64,000 bases of DNA from Littorina saxatilis (Eukaryota; Mollusca; Gastropoda; Littorinimorpha; Littorinidae), in assembly GCF_037325665.1 (NCBI RefSeq), contig NC_090261.1, forward strand, positions 68,785,498 to 68,849,497. The letters are read 5' to 3'. The position numbers were made by a program, and so were the translations under genes. Of this stretch, positions 31,608 to 44,116 are shown piece by piece. A model generated the notes under the pieces. That model was not told the origin of the DNA. It made no database searches and saw nothing but the letters and a program-made list of their open reading frames with translations. Position 1 is the first letter of the stretch. Each line of letters begins with the position of its first letter.

Positions 31608-32707
31608 GGTATCAGCGAGGAGAAGGCGGGTATCGGAGGAATTAGATCATAAAATAAAATCTGAAATGACAGACAAGGGTCAAGGCTAAATCCTCTACAA
31701 ATGTCAACTGCATTAAAATAAAAGTGAAAAATAGAAAAACTCAAGAGTTTACTTTTTGTGTGTGTGCGCAAAGTGCTATGAAGATTGGAAGAGGACTGGA
31801 ATGCTCTCAAGACATGTACAACAACAGCGAATAATAAGCTGTCAAATGCGACCTTCGGGAAGAGTAACAAAACCCGTAGACTAGTTCTGGAAAGTTGCAT
31901 AACATCTCATCTGAACAAAATGTTCCCAATGTTCAAAACATTTTTCTTGAAGACGCAGAAGATCCTAAAGGTGCATGAACAATCCACCGCAAGGGTTATT
32001 GCTGTAAGACTGCGCTTTTTGTCGTGTAGCCCGACAAAATTGACACGCATGGTGTCACACAACAAGTTATTTGTTTTCTGCAGAACAATGGTACATGTAA
32101 CAGATAATTTTATGTGACGTCATGCAGAAAAGGACGAAAGTTCACGACTTGCAGTAGGGTTTGGGACTTGGCCCATGGTGGCCTCCGTTATTAGTCTCGG
32201 CTTTCCTATTTTTGGGAGAAACTCATACTTCCGGTTCTTAAAGAAGTAGAAAAATGTCGTCACAGCCGTCACGAGTCAAATATATCATACGTCATGTCCC
32301 CGAGTACGCTAGTACAAGGCCAAGGGTCCAGCAGACTTTAATTGTGTGTGTGTGTGTGTGTGTGTGTCTCGACTTAACAGCTTATTGCTGGGAAACTACT
32401 GGGCGCAGTTCGTTCAAAAGTTGATACACTAACTTGATAATAGGTCCGATTGATCGTATTAAAACTTCATAATGTTACCTGGGACCTAAATGCGAAATAA
32501 ACCACAAAAAAACGACTTGGCGGCGGGGGGAATTCGCGGAGCCACAGACAGCCAGGCAGTCTCATAGAACAGCCGAACGCGTCACACATTGACGAGAAAT
32601 ATAGCGTCATAAAAAGATTACGTCACGGTCAAAAGTCTTTTTCTCTCGCGCGGTGTGTGTGTGTGTTCATTTTGTGCACATGTGTTAGTGTTACTGTGTG
32701 TGTGTGT

Positions 32708-32770
<63 letters not shown>

Positions 32771-33100
32771 ACGCGATTCTGAGACACTCAGTACTGGACC
32801 GATCTTCATGAGAGTTCCTGAGCCGAGTATTATATCTCCAGACGTTTTTTTCCGTATTTTTTTTATATCCGGCTTTTTGTGAAAGTTGAGGCGGCACTGT
32901 CACGCTCTCATTTTTGAACCAATTTGTTTCAAATTTTGGTCAAGTAATCTTCGACGAAGCCCGGACTCTGGTAATTTTTTTACGAATGATTTCTTCGGGT
33001 TTTGCCGCCAAGGATAGTTCTGGGTAATCTTGGACTCGTCTGCGACCGTGACTAAAAGAGGGGAACACACGCATTTCAATCGTACAACAAGCAAAACGTT
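31608..33100. other. Divergent intergenic region between the receptor and BROX
   Basis: About 1.9 kb separate the two start codons. It holds TG tracts (32341-32369, 32697-32767), the family P fragment and, further on, a palindrome-rich repeat. The 5' UTRs and promoters must lie here; no TATA box is convincing. Confidence 0.45.
32765..32975 (+). mobile_element. Diverged fragment of the family P element
   Basis: Phrases TACTGGACCGATCTTCATGA, GAAAGTTGAGGCGGCACTGT and GGTCAAGTAATCTTCGACGA match the middle of the full copies. Both ends are missing and divergence is higher, so this is an older copy. Confidence 0.65.
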
Positions 33101-33330
33101 TTACTGCAGTAGACGAATACCGTGCAGTAAAAACTGCTGCTTGGGCGGATGATGACATTATCCAGTTTTACTGCAGGAAAACATTTTTACTGCAGTAAGT
33201 GACTGAATATTGTCATCATCCGCCCGGGCAGCTGATTTTACTGCACTGCCGCAATAAAAATAAGTTTTACTGCAGTAAAACCGACTGTAATTGGGGCAGA
33301 TGAAAATTGAATAATGTCATCATCCGCCAA
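33085..33330. repeat. Palindrome-rich repeat upstream of BROX
   Basis: TTTTACTGCAGTAAAA and close variants occur five times, and ATGTCATCATCCGCC occurs three times (once inverted). Related phrases are in tRNA-Lys units 2 (17190-17400) and 4 (20500-20705), so this is a dispersed family. It lies within 430 bp of the BROX start. Confidence 0.6.
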
Positions 33331-33332
33331 GG

Positions 33333-33333
<1 letters not shown>

Positions 33334-33372
<39 letters not shown>
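33334..33372 (+). repeat. (AC)n microsatellite in the BROX upstream region
   Basis: A perfect AC tract about 140 bp before the ATG, followed by CACTGACACTGACAC. Confidence 0.95.
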
Positions 33373-33374
<2 letters not shown>

Positions 33375-33434
33375 TCACTGACACTGACACGCATGGAAGA
33401 CGGCGACTGAGCCATCGCGGATCCATAACATACA

Positions 33435-33492
33435 TGACGTCATCATCATGCGACGATTACATGGAAGTGGCCTCCCTTATTTCACACTTCCG
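33435..33492 (+). promoter_or_regulatory. Candidate BROX promoter elements (CRE and ETS-like site)
   Basis: A full palindromic CRE, TGACGTCA, lies at 33435-33442, 71 bp upstream of the BROX ATG. An ETS-type site (CACTTCCGT, reverse ACGGAAGTG) lies just downstream near 33485-33493. No TATA box is obvious, which suits a housekeeping gene. The sites are seen directly; their use as promoter is inferred. Confidence 0.4.
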
Positions 33493-33512
33493 TAAAGTCG
33501 TCTGTCAACATA

Positions 33513-36500
33513 ATGGCGTACTGGTTCCATCGCAATCCGTTAAAAGCTACGGCACCTGTCACCTTTGAGCTTCACGGGGTGTCTACCAATGATGTGACCA
33601 GGAAATTGTTCAGGTATGTGTGTGGATGAAGTGTTTACATACTGTTCACAGGATAACTTTGCGTGTAAGCCACGGTGGTAGTGGCTCTTCCAAATCAATG
33701 TTGTCATTCCTATTCCTATGTTTTATCTCATTTTAACACTATTGTGACTAGCACTGCCACGGCGTTTACGTCCTGCCTGCCCAAGCTTGCCACCAAGAAA
33801 CTTCCCAAAAATCAGTAACTGTAAAGAAATCTGTCTAGCAAGCTTGAATTAAGTCCAATCACCACCAAATTGTGTGTACTAATTCAAAAATGGATGCCCA
33901 GTTCAGTCGTGCTATTTATAAGTTTGTCACGCGATTTGTTTTAGCAAAGGGGGGTGAAAGGGGGGTGAAAGGGGGATAATTTGTGTTTTTTAACGTTTTT
34001 TTGTGTGTGTTTTATTTTCTACTGCTTTTTTTAAAAGTTATTTTTTAACAGAAAGTATTATAAATAATGTTATAACCAAACAAGGTGTAAAACCTATGAA
34101 TTAGCTGAAATACTGTTAACATTGTACACAGAAATAAGGAGACAGTACAAAGAAAAAAACAAGCAAATCACGCATTCACTCACAGCATCCTGACTCAAAT
34201 GAAACAAAACTGTAGATCTAACACTCACCAAATGATGTCTAGGTAATCCATATTGAATATAAGTCACATTTTCACAACAAAGTACCAACTGTACACCTAT
34301 GAACAATTCCAAAAGGATTTGAAGGCTCCAGCCATCCATTGTTATCAGTGCTGCCACGCCCCCATAGCTCCTGCACGATTCCGAGATACATGTTCGTCTA
34401 GCAGTATCACCGCCAACCACGTGTAGTTTGCCGACTCGTACTAGCAACAACGGGACTGTTTCTTCCTCACTTTCACTGCTTGTATCGCTTTCGTGAGGCG
34501 AAAACGATACGTCCGAATCATGCTCTACGGGATCCTCTAGGTCCAACATCCGAAGAATCTCCTCCCGAGACAAGGCTCGCCTTTGATTCATTTTTTTTCC
34601 TCAAAAACGCACACAAATCAGGCGGATTTGCAAATGGCAGAAGGGGACGCCAAGTGTATCAAGGGAAACAACTCAATTTATTTGCAAGCTTCAAAAACCG
34701 GGAAGCAATCACGAGTCGTGTACCTTGTATGTCTAATACTAAAATAGTCGCTTCCCGTCCGTGGGCGTTGCAGCGCTATTACTAATATAGTCGCATCCCG
34801 TCACGAAAGTGTTAAGTGTACACAGTTCGAGTTCCACCAATGAGGTTGATATCTAGAAGTTCTTTCTGTAGTTGCAAGCATCGTGAACAACGAAACAGGC
34901 GCGTTGATTTTGTGCCCAGTAGTTTGGTTGGCTCAACATTGCATGTATCACTATCATTGTATGTGAGAAGAACTGTATAACTTTTAAAGCAAACATAGTA
35001 CATTGCGAAATTTCATTTTTTACTGAGTAGGTTGTATCCACAGGTGTCATGATAACAGGTAAATACTACAAAAGAAAGGTTTTATTGTTAACAATAAACT
35101 TACTGTTATAAATGACAAAGCAAACTGATACTAAATTTGAAAGAACAATGGCAAGATACCTTTTAGCAATTGCAAAATGCAAGCTATGTAGTAATAAGAT
35201 TCTGTAGGCTATACATCACATGACATTGACACATGCATGTATAAAATTGAAGAAAACCTAGGAGTAGACAAGGCACAAGAGAGAACATATTTTGATAAAG
35301 GCATTTTTTTCTTTACTAATTGTAAACAGTATACCACTATATATCTCAATATTTATTGTAACTCTTATTCTTAAAAGTATGCATGCTATAGAATTAAAAA
35401 AAAGAAGTTTTAGTTTGTACTGTTTGAAAGGATGCGTATTGTTGAACATAATTTTAATAGTCACTCCAACTTGTTGCAACACTTCTCTGTGGAAAACTAC
35501 AACTTCTTGAAATATGTCAAACTAAACAAAACAAACAGTGTTGGAATTACCGGTAATAATTGGCTGCCGGAATAACCTACTGGTTGATTTTTAGAACTAC
35601 TGTTTTTCTCGCTGGTAAAATAACAAAACCCGTACTCTGAGTTGGACTTGTACTGGTTCCAGTGACAAGCCTACCTTTTTTTTCCTGGATATAGTTTTCA
35701 TCATATAAGTTTGTGTACCTATTTGTTCGTTTGAAAAAATATTAGCGCCATCACTGACAAAAAACAAACTATATATTGACTAATATCAAGTTTATATTTC
35801 ACAGGAGTGGTCACCAACATAATTCATTTGACAACAAACCAAGCAGTCACATAAACAAAGAAACACTTCTTCAGACCAGATAATGCCACTTAATGTCAGA
35901 GTCAGTCAGACAAATTTTTGGTCACTCGAATTTTTCTCACTGTCTTCATTTCAGTGACATGCGAACAAACCGCAACAAACTGCTGGAAATGATGGTGGAT
36001 CCGAACCACACCATTGAGTCCATGGAACGAACAGCCAATGAATACTTTGCTCTCATCCAGGGCCTGTATCAGCAGATCGACCCCAACGAGCCAGAGAACA
36101 AGCTGCGGAAAGTCATTGCCTTCAAGTGGACCAGCTCCCTGACTGGCGCCGTGGCTGTGTATGTTGTGTGAATAGATGAATCGTTTGGAAATATCTCTGT
36201 CGGGTTATTATTAGTTGTGGAAGAGTTGCATTCCCTCAATTGTTCTTTCTTGCTTTTCCATAGAAAAAAACTGAGCCAAGCTACATGTGACATTGAAGGA
36301 TAAATTGCCTCAGTGTTTCTATGGAAACAAGGGAACGCAACTCTTCCACAGCCCATGAAAACTTGAAAGAGTTATTTCCGAACATCGTCTATTGGTCTGA
36401 GTGGTTGCTTGGGTTGTTGGTTGGTTTGTTGGTTCGTTGACTGATGGATTGACTATTGACACACAGTGTGTATATCACCGTAGATCCACCCAGGGTTTTA

Positions 36501-39500
36501 CCTGTGCTAATAGCGTTCTTCGAGTTTGACACACACAAATGTGTGTCTGTGTGTGTGGTTACATCAACGCTGCGCTAGGGAGTTTCTTTCAAAGCCAAGA
36601 AGTGTATTCTCTGATCGTCAGCAACAACCATTTAAACTCTTTTAATTCTATTACCTTTCTGTATACATCTCAAACTGTGACAGGAACTATGCTCAAAGTT
36701 AATGTTGCCCAAAAAGAATGGTGTTTAAATCACTTTTGTCAGAATGTGGTTCTAATAAATAACTCTAAACAAGGCAATGGGCGGTTCTGGTGAGGTTATG
36801 CCCCCTCTTTCTTTCGGCTGGTAACTGGCACCAAAGAGTGTATCCCTACGGAAAGAGGGGGCACTCCCTTCTTCACGCCACTTGCAAAAGTGATGCGAAG
36901 AGCCGGCGCCGAATCTACAACAGCGTTACGGCTTGACCGAGGAAAACGTTTATTTATTTATTTTATTTTATTTACGAGGATTTATATCGCGCACGTATCT
37001 CACCACACAAGGCGACTCAAGGCGCATGTTACCCATTAATGCCGTGTGAGATGGAATTTTTTACACAATATATCACGCATTCACATCGGCCAGTAGATCG
37101 ACTGCCTTTAGGCGCTGCATCCACCTTTCACGGCCTATTATTCCAGGTCACACGGGTATTTGTAAACATTGTACCACTATATATATCTCCCACCAAGCAA
37201 GGAGGAATAGAAGAGTGACGGACTGTTTTTGTTTTCGGCTACTTATATAACTATCGAAAAGACTGTTTTATTTAGTTTTTGTAAAGAAAACACACTGGTC
37301 GTACTGTTACCAGCATCTGAAAACAATTTCACAGGCGTTCATGCAGTATTTGAACGAACGAAATCCTTTTTTGCGAGAATTCTGGCAATTTGGTGCTGAA
37401 CACCAGGTCCCTCTTCCCTTGCTCGCCATTGCAATAAAACTGAGCGTGAGAAAGTCACTCAGTCAAAGGGGGAGCGGCTAGCTGGAATGCGGGAAGGTCT
37501 GGCATCGCTTCCAGGCCGAAGTGCCCCCTCTTTCCGTAGGGATACACTCTTTGCTGGCACCACCTCGCAGCAAGATCACACGACAAAGGAAAAAAACACT
37601 TATATTGGTCCCAAATAGCATATCGGTTTGGTAACAGTTTGTGTGTAAGTTGTGCATTTTTTACGGTAAACAGACTGGTCGGTTCTGGTGAGGTATGCCC
37701 CTTCTTTCTTTCGGCTGGTAACTGGCGCCATCTCGCGGCAAGATCACAGGAGTTGTCTCGCGTTATCACCCCAGGAGCACTCATTAGATTCTGTTGCATG
37801 CACACATGACCACAACTTGAAAGCCTGTCTGATGTCTTGTTCCGGTTGTTTTCAGTGAGTCCCGTGATGCTGTCTATGAACACATGTCCATGGCGGTCAA
37901 CTTGGCGCTGTGGTACACAAAGCATGCTGCAAAACTGGCTGCCAAAGAGGAGTATGTCAAACATTTTGTTCATTTAACCTTTGTAATTTGGCATATGAAA
38001 TTGTCTTAACATAATGTCAGAGTGGTCCAACTGATTACACCGAAGAACAAGTAGGGTTCACTCACTGCATTCAGTGAAAGTTGGTTGGCGTAAACTTTTT
38101 GTAGAAAAGACAATCTATGGACAGCAGGCAACGTACCTTCAAAATAAGTCAGCAGAGCACACATCATGTAAATGCTACCTCCCTTCAATCACACAGTTCA
38201 ATTTCAGATGAAGATTAATCAATAATGCAACACTTTCCACTTTCTGTCCAAGTATCAGCGGTTCACTAATCACATGCTTCCTTTCAGCAACCACAAAAAA
38301 ACACCTGCCTTCTTGTGTCAACAGTGAAATACAGTGTAACCCCCTTTTAAGACCCCCTGATGTAGGACTTTGTCTATTTTTAAGACCTTGCTTTTCCAAA
38401 TGTTCTGTTATTACCTTTGTATATTTGCCTCTATTTTAAGACTCCCTTCTTTTTAAGACCCAATTTTCTCAGATTTGTTTTAGGTCTTTAAAGGGGGTTC
38501 CATTGTACACCATCAAAGATCTGGCCAGGCTTTGAGATGATGTAAGCCAGGCTTTGAGATGATGTACGCCAGGCTTTCAGATGATGTAAGCCAGGCTTTG
38601 AGATGATGTAAGCCAGGCATTGAGATGATGTAAGCCAGGCTTTGAGATGATGTAAGCCAGGCTTTGAGATGATGTAAGCCAGGCTTTGAGATGATGTAAG
38701 CCAGGCTTTGAGATGATGTAAGCCAGGCTTTGAGATGATGTAAGCCAGGCTTTTAGATGATGTGTAAGCCCGGCTTTTAGATGATGTAAGCCAGGCTTTG
38801 AGATGATGTAAGCCAGGCTTTTAGATGATGTAAGCCAGGCTTTTAGATGATGTAAGCCAGGCTTTGAGATGATGTAAGCCAGGCTTTTAGATGATGTAAG
38901 CCAGGCTTTTAGATGATGTAAGCCTGGCTTTTAGATGATGTAAGCCAGGCTTTTAGATGATGTAAGCCAGGCTTTTAGATGATCTAAGCCTGGTATTTAG
39001 ATGATGTAATCCTGGCTTTTAGATGATGTAAGCCAGGCTTTTAGATGATGTAAGCCAGGCTTTTAGATGATGTAAGCCAGGCTTTTAGGTGATGTAAGCC
39101 AGGCTTTTAGGTGATGTAATCCTGGCTTTTAGATGTAAACCAGGCTTTTAGATGATGTAAGCCAGGCTTTTAGATGATGTAAGCCAGGCTTTTAGATGAT
39201 GTAAGCCAGGCTTTCAGACAATGTAAGCCAGGCTTTTAGATGATGTAAGCCTGGCTTTTAGATGATGTAATCCTGGCTTTTAGATGATGTAAGCCAGGCT
39301 TTTAGATGATGTAAGCCAGGCTTTTAGATGATGTAAGCCAGGCTTTTGGATGATGTAAGCCTGGCTGCTATGTATGCAGAGTAAAAATGTTTTGCTGATT
39401 TAATTTTGCTGATTAACAGAAGATGTCAGTCACAAAATTAATTGTTCAAAATTTCTCACTTTGTGGGGAAAGTGGCCGGACTAGATTTAATATGTACATA

Positions 39501-39998
39501 ATAGAAAGCTCTTATCTTATCAAAAGGCCTGGAGAAACTTATGGTTATTGACAAGATGGTGTTCACATGAGGGGAGGTAGCTTGAATGAAAAATGAATAC
39601 CTCTGCTGGAGCGGCAGCTATCTACAGTGGAACCTGTCGATAACAACCACCCAAGGGACCAAAAGTGGTCGCTTATAGACAGGTGGTCGCTATGGAAAGG
39701 TGAAATATATACAGAACAAAATCATTGAGGATCCTTAGGGGTGGTCATTGTGAGCAGGTGGTCGCTATGGAGAGGTGGTCGCTATGGAGAGGTGGTCGTC
39801 AGGGCAGGTTCAACTCTACTGCAAAAATTGTAAACCCTTTGTTCACGGTTGTTTCATTCTTTGTTCTCTGCAGACCAGACATGGAAGAAGCTAAGGCTGT
39901 TCACAAGTGCATGCGGACTGCAGCAGGGGTCTTTAAATTTGTCAAGGTGAGGTTTCGAAAAAAGAGAAATTGTGGAACAATTGTGTGTGTGCATGTTT

Positions 39999-40042
<44 letters not shown>

Positions 40043-43000
40043 GACAGACAGACAGAGTGAGAGACAGAGACAGAGAGAGAGAGAGAGAAAATATTACATT
40101 TCAGAAGGTAAGAATGTTAGTTTCAAAACTTGCAGCACTCACAGCGATTTGAGTAACAAGCTTCTCTGAGTCAGTATTAGCTATTCGCTGATGACTAGAA
40201 CCTTTTGAAGTGGGAAAAAAATTCACCTAACAATATGTTTGATAACAGTTGATAGTTGTGGTTCTGCAGCATTCCTCTGCATTAGACCAAGTTTTTGTGT
40301 GTGTCTTTCTCCAGGAAACACTGGTGCCAAAGCTGGTTGACTCGTTTGAAAGCGGAACGGACGCCGACACCAGGGTGCTGGATGCCTACATCAAGCAGTG
40401 TACAGCTGAGGCACAGGAAGGTAAGCAGTCACACTTTGAAACATCTTCAGTAGATCCCTCCTTTTTAAGACTTCAAGATCTTAGATAATCAGGCCTTTAA
40501 TAGGATTAGGAGGGAGTCTTAAAATAGAGGTTGTGAAAAAGTCTTAACGGGGGAAGGGTGGAGGAGGGGGTCTTGCATGAGGGGTTCTGATATATATATA
40601 TGAAATAGATCATAGAGGTCAAAAATGAGAAAGATTGTGGAAATACAGAGTGGTGTGCAGTCTGTCTGTCTGTTAGTTCGCTGTGGTTATCTGATAAAAT
40701 TGCGGAGCATGTTAAATGGTTGACATATATTTGTTACAACAATAACAATAACAACACTTTATTGTTCATTAAAAAGGAAAATTGCCTTCGACATGTCTAA
40801 CCTGCCTGTCAACCATTAAAAAATACACACCGAAATAGAATGACAAGAACTTTGAAAAGAGGCACATAAAACATGTATGGTTATTGTATTAAGAATATTG
40901 CACTATATGTTTACTTCATTATCACATGGAGGGAGCTGTTACAATAAAAATTACATTGTTCTAGTGATAAATTTGCTGTTGACATATATTTGTTCCAGTG
41001 ATAAATTTGCGGTTGACATATATTTGTTCCAGTGATAAATTTGCAGTTGACATATATTTTTTCCAGTGACCATAGCGAGGGCCATTGAGCTGAAACACTC
41101 CAGTGGACTGATAGCAGCCCTGGCCAACGAAACCTCCGTCTTGTACACTGATGCAGGTGTGTATTGAGTCTGACGACTTTGTAAGCAGCCCCCTTGGTTT
41201 CAAGGGACCACTGTTATTTAACTCATTGTCTCCCAGGTACGGATATATCCGTACCCACTCATTTGGCTCTATCTGACCAGGTACAGATAATTCGCTCAGA
41301 CTGTTAGCTTCAGTCGCTTCCTGTAACGTCGATCTAACGCCTGCATTCCAGCGTGTTTACACAGCTTCTACAATTCTGAGTGACCTGCTGCAGCACAGCT
41401 GGTCTCGGCTAAAAAATAAATATTGGTCAACATAGGTGGGGTAGAAAGTGTTAACTTGTCATGGTGTTCATGTATATGGGACTGTTCTCAATGCAGTTTG
41501 CAGATTGTGCATGTATCTACTGAGTTGTTAGATACAGGGAAGTGAAGTTCAGAGTCACATGAAGGGTACCAGGAGTGTGAATTGGCTAGTGTTATTCACT
41601 GTTACAATTTCTCCTAGCTGTTTTTACCCAATCTCTCTCTGTCTCCTGCCAACCCTCTTCCACTCTCCCCCCCCCCCCCCCTCTGTGTGTGTGTGTGTGT
41701 GTCTCTCTCTCTCTCTCTAATTATTATTGTCAGTAAGTACTGGTGTCACATGACTGATGTGAACCAGTTGATTGGCTAATGGCGATGCGCTTAAATCTGT
41801 TAGCGCACTCTTGGAGTGCGCTAACTTTTCCACAGAGCGTATTCTTACGCCCTTTGCCAAAGCGAGACTGTACTCTCATCCTCAGAATTAATTAATTACA
41901 TGTAGCTTATATTCTCCACAATACCAAATGACCATAAATTCCCTGCTTCTCAATTAAAGCAGAAGTGGGTTTTTTTCTGACAGATTGCATGTGCCTGTGC
42001 CAGTGCCAGTGATCTAAAACTAGAAGCCGCTGTGTTTCATCTCATTTTCGCCGACTTGCATAGATTCTTCTCATAATATGTCGTGTTAGTGGCATGTAGC
42101 TTATCATCCACATTTCCAAATGATGAGTTAGTATACAATTCCCAGCGGCTAACAGAAAACACAAGTGTTATTCCGATAACGTACACAGCATTTGGAAGAC
42201 TGATTCGATCGACTCTAGCAGACTACACTGAAATACGACTGCATCAGTTCAGTAAATGAATGGTTTCCGAATTATTATTTCAAGGCAAGAACAATCGTAA
42301 TCGAAAACGTGTAGGGTTCAGAACGTTCTTACCATATAATTATAAGACTTATTACCAGCCTGCCTTATTCGTGCAGACTCAGTGACAGTGCAGACTGCAG
42401 TGGTTCGATTGTTCTAGCCTAGCAGTAGCAGACGACATAAACCCCGCTCAGCAAATTAACATGTTGGGCAAATGTGAACGAAAAAACGATGGGGATATAA
42501 TACGTGTAGGGTTCAGAGCATTCTTACCGTTCATATTTAGTATCAGACTCCCCGATGAGTGAAGATACAACACGAGATATATGCCACATTCATTTTGAAA
42601 ATGTGCGAACAGTCGAGTTCTTCGTGGGGTAGTCAATTCAAGGGGAGTCACTCCGCACAGTCAATCCATCGACGCTCGACTGAAGGTTTCGAATCGCAAA
42701 TAATGAAGAGCAGAGTCCTTTCTCAGAGTTCAAATGAGGTCTCTCTGAAAGATCATCACTGTTCAGCTTTAACACTACACTGGAATTTACCAACAGAAAT
42801 TAAAATGCGTGTGACGAAAGCACGACACACTTGAGACACCGGCCCACACAAAAGTAGATCTTACTGTACACGACCTGACCACACAGTTATGCCTATTCAA
42901 ATGCGCGTAGCAAAGTGTGCGTTTGGAATCTTCTTTTTTCTATGGCGGTACTGACAATATCGTTATTGAAACAATCCCAGTGCACTAAGGGATTTATAGA

Positions 43001-44031
43001 GCAAATCTCGAAAATAATTATTGAACTCAGCGCTATGCGCTTCGTTCAATAATGAATTTTCTCGATTTGCTCTATAAATCCCTTAGTGCACTGGGATGTC
43101 TCAATAACTTAAATTATTGAGTCACTTGAGAAAAAGTGACTCTATGTAATCGGTCAGTGTTAGTCTGTCCGGCCGGCACCTTAACGTTGGACTTTTCTCG
43201 GAAACTATCAAAGCGATCGGGCTCATATTTTGTTTAGTCGTGACCTCCAATGACCTCTACACTTTAACGATGGTTTCGTTGACCTTTGACCTTTTTCAAG
43301 GTCACAGGTCAGCGTCAAAGGAAAAATTAGACATTTTATATCTTTGACAAAGTTCATCGGATGTGATTGAAACTTTGTAGGATTATTCTTTACATCAAAG
43401 TATTTACATCTGTAGCCTTCTACGAACGTTATCAGAAAAACAAGGGAGATAACTAGCCTTTTCTGTTCGGCAACACACAACTTAACGTTGGGCTTTTCTC
43501 GGAAACTATAAAAGTGACCGGGCTCAAATTTTATGTGAACGTGACTCATTGTGTTGTGAATAGCAATTTCTTCCTGTCCATCTGATGCCTCATATAATAT
43601 TCAGAACTGCGAAAGTGACTCGATCGAGCGTTTGCTCTTCTTGTTATCAATATTATTACTACTACTTATTATTATTAGTAGTAGTAGTATTGTTATTATT
43701 GTCATTATTGTTATTATTATAAGTGTTATTATTTTATTGTTATTAATCTTATTATCATGAAATCATCATCATTGCCTTCATTGCTATTATCATTGTTACT
43801 TTTGCTATCTTTATACTTCATAGTTTTTATTTAGTTAATCTATAACTTTTGATTTGCTTTTGAATGTTACTTATTACCATAATGTATGTTTCGTCAAATT
43901 CGTAGTGTCCATATACTCTTTTCATGTGTTGTTTTGTTCTCGTCTTTGTTTGCAAGGACAGATTGTAAGACTAGGCAATGCCTAAAATCTCCATCCTTCT
44001 GTAATAAAGTTTAATCAATCAATCAATCAAT

Positions 44032-44116
<85 letters not shown>

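Noticed and set aside
43223-43549. 108-codon frame found in two places (also 50166-50492)
   Set aside because: Both copies belong to the same recent repeat, so shared frame reflects identity; no domain or codon signal was recognised.
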